DNA of 64,000 nucleotides from Stutzerimonas decontaminans (GCF_000661915.1 NZ_CP007509.1:2435501-2499500), one strand, 5' to 3'. Counted from the first letter of the stretch, positions 8,812 through 17,616 are shown. Notes: generated from the sequence alone by a model not told the origin. Numbers and translations: made by a program.

Positions 8812-9816
8812 TCATCCCGCCAACCCCACCTTGCGCGCCAATTCAACGGTGCGGTTGGCATAGCCCCATTCGTTGTCGTACCAGGCGTAAATCTTCACTT
8901 GGGTGCCGTTGACCACCATGGTCGACAGCGCATCGATGATCGACGAGCGTGGGTCGGTGCGGTAATCGATGGAAACCAGCGGCCGCTCCTCATACCCGAG
9001 AATGCCCTTCAGCTCGCCTTCGGCCGCGGCCTTGAGCAGCTGATTTACCTCGACGGAATCGGTCGGGCGCTCCACCTCGAACACGCAATCGGTCAGCGAG
9101 GCATTGGCCAGCGGTACACGCACGGCATGGCCGTTGAGCTTGCCGCGCAGCTCCGGGAAGATTTCGGCGATCGCCGTGGCCGATCCGGTAGTCGTGGGAA
9201 TCAGGCTCATGCCCGAAGCCCGCGCGCGACGCAGATCCTTGTGCGGCTGATCGAGAATGCTCTGCGTATTGGTCAGGTCATGGATGGTGGTGATCGAGCC
9301 ATGACGGATGCCGAGCTGCTCGTGAATCACCTTGACCACCGGCGCCAAGCAGTTGGTGGTGCAGGACGCCGCGGTGACGATGCGATGCTGCGCCGGATCG
9401 AACAGACTATCGTTAACGCCCATGACGATGTTCAGTGCACCCGGTTCCTTCACCGGCGCGCTGACCACCACGCGCTTCACGCCCTGCTCCAGATACTGTT
9501 GCAGCACTGCCACGGTCTTCATCTTGCCGCTGGCCTCGATGACCAGATCACAGCCCGACCAGTCGGTGTCGGCGATCGCCTTGTTGGCGCTGACCTTGAC
9601 CCGCTGGCCGTCGATCACCAGCCAGTCGCCATCGGATCCCGCTTCGTGTTGCCAGCGGCCATGGATGGAATCGAAGTTCAGCAAATGTGCATGGGTGGCC
9701 GCGTCCCCTGCCGGATCGTTGATCTGCACGAAATCCAGCTCCGGCCAATCCCATGCCGCGCGCATTGCCAGACGTCCGATGCGGCCGAAGCCGTTGATGC
9801 CCACTTTGATGCTCAT
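8812..9816 (-). CDS. ArsJ-associated glyceraldehyde-3-phosphate dehydrogenase
   Basis: A 334-residue GAPDH. The Rossmann start is [19 protein letters not shown], the catalytic cysteine is in ASCTTNC, the catalytic histidine region is TIHDLTNTQ, and the C-terminal signature is [11 protein letters not shown]. With arsenate in place of phosphate it forms 1-arseno-3-phosphoglycerate, which ArsJ expels, giving net arsenate efflux. It is placed between ynfA and arsJ rather than with glycolytic genes. An ATG at 9816 is chosen because the protein begins [11 protein letters not shown]; the longer open frame upstream overlaps ynfA. Confidence 0.93.
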   Translation of the reverse strand: MSIKVGINGFGRIGRLAMRAAWDWPELDFVQINDPAGDAATHAHLLNFDSIHGRWQHEAGSDGDWLVIDGQRVKVSANKAIADTDWSGCDLVIEASGKMKTVAVLQQYLEQGVKRVVVSAPVKEPGALNIVMGVNDSLFDPAQHRIVTAASCTTNCLAPVVKVIHEQLGIRHGSITTIHDLTNTQSILDQPHKDLRRARASGMSLIPTTTGSATAIAEIFPELRGKLNGHAVRVPLANASLTDCVFEVERPTDSVEVNQLLKAAAEGELKGILGYEERPLVSIDYRTDPRSSIIDALSTMVVNGTQVKIYAWYDNEWGYANRTVELARKVGLAG

Positions 9817-9841
9817 GGATGACTCGCTTTTGAAATGTGAT

Positions 9842-10168
9842 TCAGGAGGTTCGTGGTGCAAACATGATGATCGCCATGCCCAGCAATGCCACCGTGCAGC
9901 CGAGCAGATCCCACCAGGTCGGGCGAACGCCATCGACCAGCCACAGCCAGACCAGCGCCACGCCGACATACACACCGCCGTAAGCCGCATACACGCGCCC
10001 GGCAGCAGTGGGATGTAAAGACAGCAACCAGGCGAACAGCGCAAGAGAGACCGCCGCCGGCACCAACAACCAGATACTCTTGCCCTGTTTCAGCCAGAGG
10101 TACGGGAGGTAGCAGCCGACGATTTCTGCGACCGCTGTGATCACAAACAGGCCAAGCGTATTCAGCAT
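9842..10168 (-). CDS. YnfA-like UPF0060 small membrane protein
   Basis: A 108-residue protein with four predicted membrane segments. UPF0060 hallmarks: [37 protein letters not shown] and [15 protein letters not shown]. Relatives are small-multidrug-resistance-like proteins. Its placement between a phosphatase gene and the arsenate-using GAPDH, with short gaps on both sides, suggests an accessory transport role in arsenic resistance; no substrate can be read from the sequence. The start is ATG at 10168. Confidence 0.85.
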   Translation of the reverse strand: MLNTLGLFVITAVAEIVGCYLPYLWLKQGKSIWLLVPAAVSLALFAWLLSLHPTAAGRVYAAYGGVYVGVALVWLWLVDGVRPTWWDLLGCTVALLGMAIIMFAPRTS

Positions 10169-10178
10169 GAGAAGCCCG

Positions 10179-10676
10179 TCATGCGCCGAAGCGTTCGATC
10201 CAGCCGACATGCGCCGGATGCTGGATCGCCTTGGGCCGCAGCACCTGCACACTGGCGATGGCGGTTTCGCGCGGCACTTCCCGGTTTATGAGAATGCGCG
10301 CGGCGATCAGCCCGGTACGCCCAGAGCCACCCTTGCAGTGAATGGCGACGCGCTTGCCGGCATCCAGCAGTTCATTGATCCGAGCCGCAGACTGTTCCCA
10401 GGCCTGGTCGAAATCTTCTAGCGGCACCTGTTCGTCGGCCACTGGCAGATGGAACCACTCGAGTTCGCGCTCGGCGCACAGCTGCGGCAGCTGAGTCGCT
10501 TCGTTACGAGCCAGCTCTTCAGCAGGCATCAGCGTGATCAGCGCTTCGGCGCCAGCCGCTTGCAACGTGGCCAGCGCCTCATCGACGCTGGTGCCCTTGC
10601 TACCTGGGCACGGCGTGAAGATCAGCTGAGCGGCGCTGCCGGGAACATCAAGAATGTCATAGGGGTGATTGGACAC
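10179..10676 (-). CDS. CX5R protein-tyrosine/dual-specificity-type phosphatase in the ars operon
   Basis: A 165-residue protein of the CDKN3-like cysteine phosphatase fold. The P-loop is [10 protein letters not shown] (nucleophilic Cys, Arg five residues on) and a general-acid region ([10 protein letters not shown]) precedes it. GTG is the start, preceded by AGGAA. It lies 18 bp after arsH and 10 bp before ynfA, so it is co-transcribed with the arsenic genes. It is unrelated in fold to the two ArsC proteins. It could reduce arsenate or hydrolyse an arseno- or phospho-metabolite; the specific role is unknown. Confidence 0.82.
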   Translation of the reverse strand: MSNHPYDILDVPGSAAQLIFTPCPGSKGTSVDEALATLQAAGAEALITLMPAEELARNEATQLPQLCAERELEWFHLPVADEQVPLEDFDQAWEQSAARINELLDAGKRVAIHCKGGSGRTGLIAARILINREVPRETAIASVQVLRPKAIQHPAHVGWIERFGA

Positions 10677-10694
10677 GCGAGCGATTCCTGAAAG

Positions 10695-11408
10695 TCAGAT
10701 AGAGCGTTGATTGACGCGACGGGACAGCGCTTCGGCCGACTCCTTGCGTTCGGAGTAGCGATCGACCAGATAGTCGGCCCGACCACGCACCAGCAGAGTG
10801 AACTTGATCAGCTCCTCCATCACGTCGACCACGCGGTCGTAGTAGGCCGAAGGCTTCATCCGGCCGGCGTCGTCGAATTCGAGAAAGGCCTTGGCCACCG
10901 AGGACTGGTTGGGGATGGTGACCATGCGCATCCAGCGGCCCAGCACACGCATCTGGTTCAGGGCGTTGAATGATTGCGAGCCACCGCTGACCTGCATGAT
11001 CGCCAGCGTCTTGCCCTGGGTCGGGCGCACCGCCCCCATGGCCAGCGGCACCCAGTCGATCTGCGCCTTGAATACCGCGCTCATCGAGCCGTGACGCTCC
11101 GGCGAACACCACACCTGACCTTCCGACCACTGCATCAGCTCGCGCAGCTCCTGCACTTTCGGGTGGCTGTCCGGTGCATCGTCCGGCAGCGGCAATCCAG
11201 ACGGATTGAAGATGCGCGTCTCGGCTCCGAAACGCTCTAGCAGACGCGCAGCTTCCTGCACCAGCAGACGACTGTAGGACCGCTCCCGGTTGGAGCCATA
11301 GAGCAACAGAATGCGCGGTTTGTGAGCCTGCCCGGCCGGCAGGTCGAGCTTGTCGAGGTCGGGCAGATCAAGCAGATCGGGGTCGATATTGGGCAGATCG
11401 TCGTTCAT
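10695..11408 (-). CDS. arsH: ArsH NADPH-dependent FMN oxidoreductase
   Basis: A 237-residue flavodoxin-like protein. ArsH features: [14 protein letters not shown] (FMN phosphate loop), [20 protein letters not shown] and [16 protein letters not shown]. ArsH oxidises trivalent methylated and aromatic organoarsenicals to the less toxic pentavalent forms. The acidic Asp/Leu-rich N-terminal extension (residues 1-25) is usual in Pseudomonas ArsH. It lies 17 bp downstream of arsC1 in the leftward operon. Confidence 0.95.
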   Translation of the reverse strand: MNDDLPNIDPDLLDLPDLDKLDLPAGQAHKPRILLLYGSNRERSYSRLLVQEAARLLERFGAETRIFNPSGLPLPDDAPDSHPKVQELRELMQWSEGQVWCSPERHGSMSAVFKAQIDWVPLAMGAVRPTQGKTLAIMQVSGGSQSFNALNQMRVLGRWMRMVTIPNQSSVAKAFLEFDDAGRMKPSAYYDRVVDVMEELIKFTLLVRGRADYLVDRYSERKESAEALSRRVNQRSI

Positions 11409-11425
11409 TAGGCATGTCCTGCAAA

Positions 11426-11896
11426 TTAAAGAGCGCCGATGCGAGCCAGCTCAGCTCTCAGCGTAGCGGCATCCAGCTGCGCAAGCGGCAGTGCGAGAAA
11501 CGCTTCGATACGCAGCCTTAGCCTGGCCAGCGTGGCATCGAACGCTGCCTCGACTTCCTCGGGGCTGCCGACGCTCTCGGAGGGGTCGGCAAGCCCCCAG
11601 TGCGCCTTGGTGGCCGGACCGAAGTACACCGGGCACGCCTCACCGGCGGCCTTGTCGCAGACGGTGATGACGAAGTCGGGATTCAGCGCCTGATGGGCGT
11701 CGCTGCTTTTGCTGTACAACCCAACCGCGGCAATTCCCGCTCGCCCCAGCGCTGCAAGTGTCAGCGGGTTGATCTCGCCTCTTGGTTCGCTGCCGGCACT
11801 GAACGCACGCATGCCGGCTGGTGCGAGATGGTTGAACAGTGCCTCGGCAAGAATGCTGCGACAGCTGTTGGCAGTGCAGAGAAAGAGAATCTTCAT
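11426..11896 (-). CDS. arsC: Arsenate reductase, thioredoxin-coupled LMW-phosphatase type (copy 1)
   Basis: A 156-residue cytoplasmic enzyme reducing arsenate to arsenite. The N-terminal P-loop is CTANSCRS (CX5R). The redox cysteine pair is in [11 protein letters not shown], and HWGLADP matches the HWGFDDP element of the pI258 ArsC family. A C-terminal ~20-residue helical extension is rich in Ala/Leu. The start is ATG at 11896; the open frame upstream overlaps arsR. It follows arsR by 14 bp. Confidence 0.93.
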   Translation of the reverse strand: MKILFLCTANSCRSILAEALFNHLAPAGMRAFSAGSEPRGEINPLTLAALGRAGIAAVGLYSKSSDAHQALNPDFVITVCDKAAGEACPVYFGPATKAHWGLADPSESVGSPEEVEAAFDATLARLRLRIEAFLALPLAQLDAATLRAELARIGAL

Positions 11897-11910
11897 GGTC
11901 GTCCTTTGAT

Positions 11911-12267
11911 TCAGGCACACGAGCTGGCCCGCTCGGGGCGGTTGCGCATGCTCTCGAGGCGCTGCACGTTGTCGCCGAGCCAATTCCTGTTGGCGGCCAG
12001 AATCGGCTGCAGCATGTCGGTCACCCAATCAGGCAGGTGCGGATGGAGCCGGTAATAGACCCACTGGCCCTGACGGCGGTCTTCCAGAATTCCGCATCCA
12101 CGCAGCAGCGCCAGATGGCGCGAGATTTTGGGCTGGCTTTCATCCAGCGCATAGGTCAGCTCACACACACACAGCTCGCCTTCGCGAGCGATGAGCAATG
12201 CGATCCGTACGCGAGTCTCGTCTGCGAGGCATTTGAATACAGCGGTGGGCGTCAGGTGCTCGACCAT
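11911..12267 (-). CDS. arsR: ArsR-family arsenite-responsive repressor
   Basis: A 118-residue winged-helix repressor. The metal site ELCVCEL, directly before the recognition helix (SQPKISRHLALLR), is the classic ArsR arsenite-binding CxC element. A short Cys-containing tail (SSCA) may supply a third ligand. It should repress both divergent arsenic operons from the 12.7-12.9 kb intergenic region and release upon As(III) binding. Unusually it is the second gene of its operon, after arsC2, rather than the first. Confidence 0.94.
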   Translation of the reverse strand: MVEHLTPTAVFKCLADETRVRIALLIAREGELCVCELTYALDESQPKISRHLALLRGCGILEDRRQGQWVYYRLHPHLPDWVTDMLQPILAANRNWLGDNVQRLESMRNRPERASSCA

Positions 12268-12279
12268 GGATATGCCTTC

Positions 12280-12693
12280 TCAACGCTTGTTCTTGACCAG
12301 CACGAACATCTTGATGCGCTCGTGTATCTCGTGAAGCGTGTGCCGGTAGGCATCCGGCTGGTTGCTGGTGGCGGGGTCTTCGAAGTTCCAGGCAATGTAC
12401 TCGCCAGCCCCAGGCAGCGCATGGCATTCCAGCGAGGACTTGTCACACAGTGTGATTACGAAATCGAACTGCTGCCCTTCCAATTCCACCAGTGCTTTGC
12501 TGCGCAAACCCTCTGTCGGAACGCCGAGCTGCTCGAGCGCTGCGAGCGCGCGCGAATCGACCTGTGTAGGGGCAGTGCCTGCACTGAAGGCCTCGAAGTG
12601 CGCCGAATCGGTATGCCGCAACAGCGCCTCGGCGAGCTGAGAGCGTGCCGAATTGGCAACGCAGACGAACAGGACACGAGCTTTGTAGGCCAT
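12280..12693 (-). CDS. arsC: Arsenate reductase, thioredoxin-coupled LMW-phosphatase type (copy 2)
   Basis: A 137-residue ArsC of the low-molecular-weight phosphatase fold. The P-loop is CVANSARS. LCDKSSLEC holds two cysteines six residues apart, as in pI258 ArsC. WNFEDPA corresponds to the WGFDDP element. It is the first gene of the leftward operon. It differs greatly from the second copy ~800 bp downstream (no extra P-loop Cys, shorter C-terminus), so the two are old paralogues, not a recent duplication. The start is ATG at 12693. Confidence 0.88.
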   Translation of the reverse strand: MAYKARVLFVCVANSARSQLAEALLRHTDSAHFEAFSAGTAPTQVDSRALAALEQLGVPTEGLRSKALVELEGQQFDFVITLCDKSSLECHALPGAGEYIAWNFEDPATSNQPDAYRHTLHEIHERIKMFVLVKNKR

Positions 12694-12730
12694 GAAGCCG
12701 ATCTCCAGAAGATGTGCTCGGGCGAATATA

Positions 12731-12850
12731 TTGCTTAACGTATATGCAAGTAAAGCACCCGGCATTTATTGCAGACATAAGGCTCGCATTTGGCTAAAGC
12801 CTATGTTTGTTCAGCCGGCGCAAGGGGCGTATATTCTGTTCCGCATATAT
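12731..12850. promoter_or_regulatory. Divergent arsenic promoter region with two AT-rich imperfect repeats
   Basis: The 195 bp between arsC2 and arsO drive both operons. TTGCTTAACGTATATGCAA (12731-12749) has TTGC/GCAA ends and a partly symmetric core. TATAT at 12830-12834 and ATATA at 12845-12849 form a second imperfect dyad near the arsO side. Both stand out by AT content and are the best candidates for ArsR operators; binding is inferred. Confidence 0.45.
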
Positions 12851-12888
12851 TTATGTAACGGATGACAGCTAATGACAGGAGCCGCTTG

Positions 12889-13974
12889 ATGACAGCGTCC
12901 AACGTTCTCGATGTGATCGTCATTGGCGCCGGACAGGCTGCCCTTACAACCGCGTACTTCCTGCGTCGCACATCGATGTCCTATCTGCTGCTTGACGAGC
13001 AATCCGGCCCCGGCGGTGCCTGGCTGCACGCCTGGGAGTCGCTGAGGCTGTTCTCACCTGCCGCCTGGAGTTCGATTGCAGGCTGGCCGATGCCCGCGCC
13101 AGCCGAACCGGGCAATCCGACGCGCGACGACGTTATCGATTATTTGCGACATTATGAAGACCGCTACCGGTTTCCGGTCCAGCGCCCGGTTCACGTCGAC
13201 GCGATCAGCCGCCTCGGCGACCTCTGGCGCGTGCGAGCCGGCAACCGGCAGTGGCTGGCGCGCGCGGTCATCAGTGCGACGGGCACCTGGGGCAAGCCAT
13301 TCGTTCCAGATTGGCAGGGCCGGGCGGATTTTCGGGGCCAACAGGTTCATTCAGCGCACTACCATGATCCGGCTCCCTTCGCAGGCAAACGGGTAATGGT
13401 GGTAGGTGGCGGCAACTCCGGCGCGCAGATCCTTGCCGAGGTATCCCAAGTCAGCGAGACACGCTGGATCGCCCAGGAGCCACCCGCGTTTCTACCCGAC
13501 GACGTCGACGGCCGCGTGCTGTTCGAGCGAGCCACCGAGCGCTGGAAGGCGCAGCAGGAAGGACGCAGCATCGACGAACCGGTAGGCGGCTTCGGCGACA
13601 TCGTCATGGTGCCACCGGTGCGCGAAGCCCGTGAGCGCGGTGTTCTGGTGGCCGAACGGCCCTTTGTACGCTTCACCGAAACGGGCGTCGAATGGGCTGA
13701 CGGGCGTCGCGAGGATCTTGATGCGGTGATCTGGTGCACCGGTTTCCGCCCGGCGCTGGATCACCTTGGTGAACTCGGCATCATCGAGGCAGATGGCAAG
13801 GTACAGGTAGAAGAAACCCGTGTCGTGAAGCAACCCAATCTCTGGCTGGTGGGCTACGGCGACTGGACCGGCATGGCTTCTGCCACACTGATCGGCGTCA
13901 CCCGCACGGCGCGAAGCACTGTCGACCAGGTCGCTCAGGCACTTGGTGCGACGCCCCAGCAGCGTCCGCAGTAA
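12889..13974 (+). CDS. arsO: ArsO-type flavin-dependent monooxygenase
   Basis: A 361-residue FAD/NADPH monooxygenase. The FAD motif is [18 protein letters not shown], the second Rossmann motif is [13 protein letters not shown], and the C-terminal motif is [19 protein letters not shown]. This type recurs in arsenic operons under the name arsO and is thought to oxidise trivalent arsenicals. The preferred start is ATG 12889, because AGGAG sits seven bases upstream; the in-frame ATG at 12862 has none. It is the first gene of the rightward arsenic operon. Confidence 0.85.
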   Translation: MTASNVLDVIVIGAGQAALTTAYFLRRTSMSYLLLDEQSGPGGAWLHAWESLRLFSPAAWSSIAGWPMPAPAEPGNPTRDDVIDYLRHYEDRYRFPVQRPVHVDAISRLGDLWRVRAGNRQWLARAVISATGTWGKPFVPDWQGRADFRGQQVHSAHYHDPAPFAGKRVMVVGGGNSGAQILAEVSQVSETRWIAQEPPAFLPDDVDGRVLFERATERWKAQQEGRSIDEPVGGFGDIVMVPPVREARERGVLVAERPFVRFTETGVEWADGRREDLDAVIWCTGFRPALDHLGELGIIEADGKVQVEETRVVKQPNLWLVGYGDWTGMASATLIGVTRTARSTVDQVAQALGATPQQRPQ

Positions 13975-14020
13975 CCATCCAATGCAATCCCGATCATCAT
14001 GCGAGAAGGTGAAATAAGCG

Positions 14021-15100
14021 ATGTCCAGTCAATGTGAAGTGGTCGGCAAGAAAGCCGCCGGCGCGCCGCTCGGATTCTTCGAGCGCTACCTGACGTTCTG
14101 GGTTTTCCTATGCATCATTGCCGGCACCCTCCTCGGCCTGGGCCTCCCCGCCGCAGCGCAAACGGTCGGCGCGCTGGAAATCGCCCATGTGAACATTCCG
14201 GTCGGCCTGCTGATCTGGGTGATGATCATCCCGATGCTGATGAAGATCGATTTCTCGGCCCTGCGGGAGGTCTATGCACAGCGGGCGAGCATGGGCGTCA
14301 CCCTGTTCGTCAACTGGGCGGTCAAGCCATTCACCATGGCCCTGCTGGGCTGGGTATTCATCAAGCACGTATTCGCTCCATGGCTACCGGCATCCGAGCT
14401 GGACAGCTACATGGCAGGCCTGATCCTGCTGGGCGCCGCCCCGTGCACCGCGATGGTCTTCGTCTGGAGCAATCTCTGCAACGGCAACGCCAACTTCACC
14501 TTGACTCAGGTCGCACTGAACGACGTGGTGATGGTGTTCGCCTTTGCGCCAATCGTCGCGCTGCTGCTCGGCGTATCATCGATCCCGGTGCCCTGGGACA
14601 CCCTGCTGCTCTCGGTGGTGATGTACATCGTCATTCCACTGGCCATCGCCCAATTCATTCGCGCTCGACTGATGCAGCGTGGCGAACGAGCTTTCCAGGC
14701 GGCACTGGCGAAGATCCAGCCGTTTTCCATCGTGGCATTGCTAGCGACCCTCGTCCTGCTGTTCTCCTTCCAGGGCGAAGCGATCGTAGCCCAGCCGTTG
14801 ATCATCGCCATGCTTGCGGTACCGATCCTGCTGCAAACACTGTTCATCGCTGGGCTGGGCTACTGGCTCAACCGTCGCTTTCTGGTTCGCCATGATGTTG
14901 CCGGCCCCTCCGCAATGATCGGCGCCTCGAACTTCTTCGAACTGGCCGTCGCCGTCGCCATCGTGCTCTATGGTTTCAATTCAGGTGCTGCCCTTGCGAC
15001 CGTGGTTGGCGTCTTGATCGAAGTGCCGGTCATGCTCTGGCTAGTGCGCAGCATCAACCGCAGTCGTGAGTGGTACAACCGCGCATTGCCGGCTGATTGA
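14021..15100 (+). CDS. acr3: Arsenite efflux transporter of the ACR3 family
   Basis: A 359-residue inner-membrane protein with ten predicted membrane segments that expels As(OH)3. The diagnostic element is LILLGAAPCTAMVFVWSNL, with the essential cysteine in segment IV. PSAMIGASNFFELAVAVAI near the end is also an ACR3 hallmark. The N-terminal KKAAGAPLGFFERYLTFWV is typical of the proteobacterial ACR3 branch. It is 46 bp after arsO and preceded by AAGGTGA. It is the main arsenite exit route paired with both ArsC enzymes. Confidence 0.95.
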   Translation: MSSQCEVVGKKAAGAPLGFFERYLTFWVFLCIIAGTLLGLGLPAAAQTVGALEIAHVNIPVGLLIWVMIIPMLMKIDFSALREVYAQRASMGVTLFVNWAVKPFTMALLGWVFIKHVFAPWLPASELDSYMAGLILLGAAPCTAMVFVWSNLCNGNANFTLTQVALNDVVMVFAFAPIVALLLGVSSIPVPWDTLLLSVVMYIVIPLAIAQFIRARLMQRGERAFQAALAKIQPFSIVALLATLVLLFSFQGEAIVAQPLIIAMLAVPILLQTLFIAGLGYWLNRRFLVRHDVAGPSAMIGASNFFELAVAVAIVLYGFNSGAALATVVGVLIEVPVMLWLVRSINRSREWYNRALPAD

Positions 15101-15189
15101 GCCAGACGCTAACCTGCGCTTGATCCTGATCAGCAGGGCGTTGCGCAGGCTGGCTACCATTGATGTAGACGCCTGACAGGAACATAGAA

Positions 15190-16566
15190 ATGGATAGCCC
15201 TGCGCAAGACCAACCAGCACCCGCCGCTCACACACCACCGTCTCTAAGGACGCACTTGGGCAGCTTCTGGCGAGACCACCCGACAGAGGCCAAGATACTG
15301 CTTGGCATGTGCGCAGCGTTCCTGCTGATCTTCTTCCTGCCGGTGGGCCAACCCCGTTTCGAGAACTCCGTACTGGAAGGCCTACGTCTGACGCAGTGGT
15401 ACGCCCGCGAGCATGTGATTCTTTGCCTGCTGCCGGCCTTCGTCATCGCGGGCGCTATGGCCGTCTATATCAGCCAGGGCGCAGTGATGAAGCACCTTGG
15501 CCCAGCTTCGCCGAAGCCGGTGGCGTTCGGTGTGGCGTCCATCGCTGGCACGCTGCTGGCCGTATGTTCGTGTACGGTGCTGCCACTGTTCGGCGGTATC
15601 TACAAACGTGGAGCCGGCCTAGGTGCGGCGATTGCCTTTCTCTATTCAGGGCCTGCGATCAATGTGATGGCCATCGTGGTGACCGCCAAGGTGCTGGGCG
15701 CCGAGCTCGGGATTGCCCGCGCCGCTGGTGCAATTCTGTTCGCACTGGTGATCGGCGCCATCATGCACCTGCTTTATCGGCACGAGGAGGCTGCACGCGC
15801 GGCCAAAAGTGCCCGCGGCTTCGCCGGTGACGACAGCGGGCATCCGCTCGGCGACATCGTCGCGTTGTTCAGCTTGATGATCGGCATTCTGGTATTCGCC
15901 AACTGGGCCAGTGCGGAGAATTCGGCCTGGATGGCGGTACATGCCTGGAAGTGGCCGATCACCGCAACGCTCGCCATCTTGCTGGCGACATTGCTGGTAC
16001 GTCGCTGGAATTGGTCGGTGCAACCACTGCTGATGATCGGCGCGCTGGTGACTGCGAGCGCTCTGCTTGCGCCACAATGGCCGGAGCTTGCCATGGTCAT
16101 AGGCATCGCGGGGTTGATGCTACAGGCCAGTCGCGAGAATGCAGCAGGCCAGGAGTGGGTCGGTCAGAGCTGGGACTTCACCAAACAGATCATGCCGTTA
16201 CTGCTTGGCGGGGTGCTGATCGCCGGCATGCTGCTCGGACGCCCCGGCCACGAAGGGCTGATTCCTAGCGAGTGGGTAGTCTGGGCTGTGGGCGACAACA
16301 GCTTCACCTCCACCCTCCTCGCCTCGGTCCTCGGCGCCTTCATGTACTTTTCTACCCTGACCGAAGTGCCCATTGTCGAGGGTCTGCTAGGAGCTGGGAT
16401 GGGCAAGGGCCCGGCGCTGGCAATCCTGCTGGCGGGACCTGCGTTGTCGTTACCGAACATGCTGGTGATTCGTACCGTGCTCGGCACGCAGAAAACGATC
16501 GTGTACTGCTCGCTGGTAGTGGTTATGGCCACGCTCAGCGGCTATATCTATGGCCAACTGATGTGA
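15190..16566 (+). CDS. DUF318/ArsP_1-type permease
   Basis: A 458-residue membrane protein with ~10 membrane segments. PF03773 permease features: AVCSCTVLPLFGGIYKRGAG, AFLYSGPAINVMAIV, YFSTLTEVPIVEGLLGAGMG and LLAGPALSLPNMLVI. The CSC motif in the first half probably lies in the transport path. Family members include ArsP, which exports trivalent organoarsenicals. This longer version usually occurs with the small thioredoxin-like protein found 8 bp downstream. Substrate is inferred from location. Confidence 0.85.
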   Translation: MDSPAQDQPAPAAHTPPSLRTHLGSFWRDHPTEAKILLGMCAAFLLIFFLPVGQPRFENSVLEGLRLTQWYAREHVILCLLPAFVIAGAMAVYISQGAVMKHLGPASPKPVAFGVASIAGTLLAVCSCTVLPLFGGIYKRGAGLGAAIAFLYSGPAINVMAIVVTAKVLGAELGIARAAGAILFALVIGAIMHLLYRHEEAARAAKSARGFAGDDSGHPLGDIVALFSLMIGILVFANWASAENSAWMAVHAWKWPITATLAILLATLLVRRWNWSVQPLLMIGALVTASALLAPQWPELAMVIGIAGLMLQASRENAAGQEWVGQSWDFTKQIMPLLLGGVLIAGMLLGRPGHEGLIPSEWVVWAVGDNSFTSTLLASVLGAFMYFSTLTEVPIVEGLLGAGMGKGPALAILLAGPALSLPNMLVIRTVLGTQKTIVYCSLVVVMATLSGYIYGQLM

Positions 16567-16574
16567 GAACGACG

Positions 16575-16805
16575 ATGAAAATGACTGTTTATGGGTCCGG
16601 ATGCGCCAAGTGCCAACAACTCACCAGCAATGCAGAAGCTGCCGCAAAGCGACTCGGGCTGGAGTACGAGGTCGAGAAAGTCACCGACGTCAACGCCATC
16701 ATCGAAGCGGGAGTCATGCGCACCCCAGCGCTGGCGGTGGACGACGAAATCCTCGTGGAAGGCAAGGTACCCAGAAGCGATGAGCTCCAGCAACTCCTTG
16801 GCTAA
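16575..16805 (+). CDS. Small thioredoxin-like CxxC protein
   Basis: A 76-residue glutaredoxin/thioredoxin-fold protein (redox-active disulfide protein type). The active site is GSGCAKC, the cis-Pro segment is VMRTPALAVDD and the C-terminal element is LVEGKVPRSDEL. ATG at 16575 follows the permease stop by 8 bp, so the pair is co-expressed. The protein probably handles thiol-bound substrate or reduces the permease's cysteines; no direct evidence is visible. Confidence 0.85.
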   Translation: MKMTVYGSGCAKCQQLTSNAEAAAKRLGLEYEVEKVTDVNAIIEAGVMRTPALAVDDEILVEGKVPRSDELQQLLG

Positions 16806-16917
16806 GTGAGGCCGTGACAGCGCCGTGCTGCATTATGCGGCGCGACTTTGTTCCATCGAACGGAACCGTCCTGCGCAGTTCAAGGCCTCATAAGTGAACC
16901 TGCCAGGAGAGTGAGAA

Positions 16918-17112
16918 GTGTCCGATTCGATGACGTACTTGGCCATTGCGGCTGCCGTGGGACTGATAGCGCTTAATCTGCTGGCAATCATCAGCGTATT
17001 CAAAAGCAACCGAACCGTAGGCGCAAAGGCCCTCTGGGCGATTGGTGTCGCCATTTTCCCAGTGCTGGGCCTGCTGTTCTGGCTATTGGCAGGACTACGC
17101 CGAGCACATTGA
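16918..17112 (+). CDS. Small two-TM protein resembling PLDc_N
   Basis: A 64-residue protein with two hydrophobic helices. The second, FPVLGLLFWLLAGLRRAH, resembles the phospholipase D-nuclease N-terminal (PLDc_N) element, which often occurs alone in small membrane proteins. The GTG start has AGGAGA seven bases upstream; ATG at 16930 is an alternative. It lies 112 bp after the thioredoxin-like gene and may be outside the arsenic transcript. Function unknown. Confidence 0.65.
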   Translation: MSDSMTYLAIAAAVGLIALNLLAIISVFKSNRTVGAKALWAIGVAIFPVLGLLFWLLAGLRRAH

Positions 17113-17358
17113 TCAGGGCTTCAGACCCAGCAGATACAGCGCCCGGCCGAGCACTCTTACCGAGTCGGCATGCTTGCCGGCCTGGTGCAACTGCTCGCCC
17201 TCGGCGCGCAATTCACGAACCTGCTGCAGGGTGGCAGCGTCCTTTGGCGGATTGGTCTTGAGCTGCTCGTCTATCTTGGCCATGTCCATGGGACAGTGCA
17301 TCGCCAGCAGCGGCGAACTGAACAGGACGGCAAACGCATAAGCTGTGAGGCGTCGCAT
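17113..17358 (-). CDS. Small exported hypothetical protein
   Basis: An 81-residue protein with a signal peptide (MRRLTAYAFAVLFSSPLLA, cleavage near residue 19-20) and a short helical mature part beginning MHCPMDMAKIDEQL. The mature region contains a TPR-like pair of helices (ELRAEGEQLHQAGKHADSV). The start is ATG at 17358, with GGGAGAA upstream. It converges with the small membrane gene, one base apart. It is conserved-looking, but no family name can be assigned. Confidence 0.65.
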   Translation of the reverse strand: MRRLTAYAFAVLFSSPLLAMHCPMDMAKIDEQLKTNPPKDAATLQQVRELRAEGEQLHQAGKHADSVRVLGRALYLLGLKP

Positions 17359-17470
17359 GGCTAATTCTCCCGCGTGAGAGGTGCTCACGAAGTATAGATA
17401 GCCTTTGCAGAGTCGCTCCGCCGGAAAAAGGATGGCCCGAAGTGCCCCGACATTCTGTCGAGTAAAAGAA

Positions 17471-17502
17471 AAAGCCCCAAGCAACGAGTTGCTTGGGGCT
17501 TT
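17471..17502 (-). terminator. Terminator after the pgsA-tRNA transcript
   Basis: AAAGCCCCAAGCAA and TTGCTTGGGGCTTT form a perfect 14-bp stem around CGAG. On the minus strand it is followed by a T-rich tract. It lies just beyond the 3' end of tRNA-Cys. Confidence 0.85.
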
Positions 17503-17507
17503 CAATA

Positions 17508-17581
17508 TGGAGGCCGATGTCGGAATCGAACCGGCGTACACGGATTTGCAATCCGCTGCATAACCACTCTGCCAACCGGCC
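17508..17581 (-). tRNA. tRNA-Cys (anticodon GCA)
   Basis: A 74-nt cloverleaf including CCA. The acceptor GGCCGGT pairs with ATCGGCC (one G-U), the anticodon arm is GGATTGCAAATCC, and the discriminator is U. It is the last gene of the gacA-uvrC-pgsA-tRNA-Gly-tRNA-Cys run. Confidence 0.96.
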
Positions 17582-17591
17582 TCAAAACGAA

Positions 17592-17616
17592 CGCGCCGCA
17601 TTATGACTGCGGCGCG
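17592..17616 (-). other. GC-rich hairpin between tRNA-Gly and tRNA-Cys
   Basis: CGCGCCGCA and TGCGGCGCG pair perfectly around a 7-base loop. No T-run follows, so it is more likely a processing or stability element within the tRNA precursor than a terminator. Confidence 0.5.

Noticed and set aside
5434-17507. Direct repeat of the tRNA-Leu 3' end marking an island boundary
   Set aside because: Visual search found no second copy of the tRNA-Leu 3' end within the accessory block.
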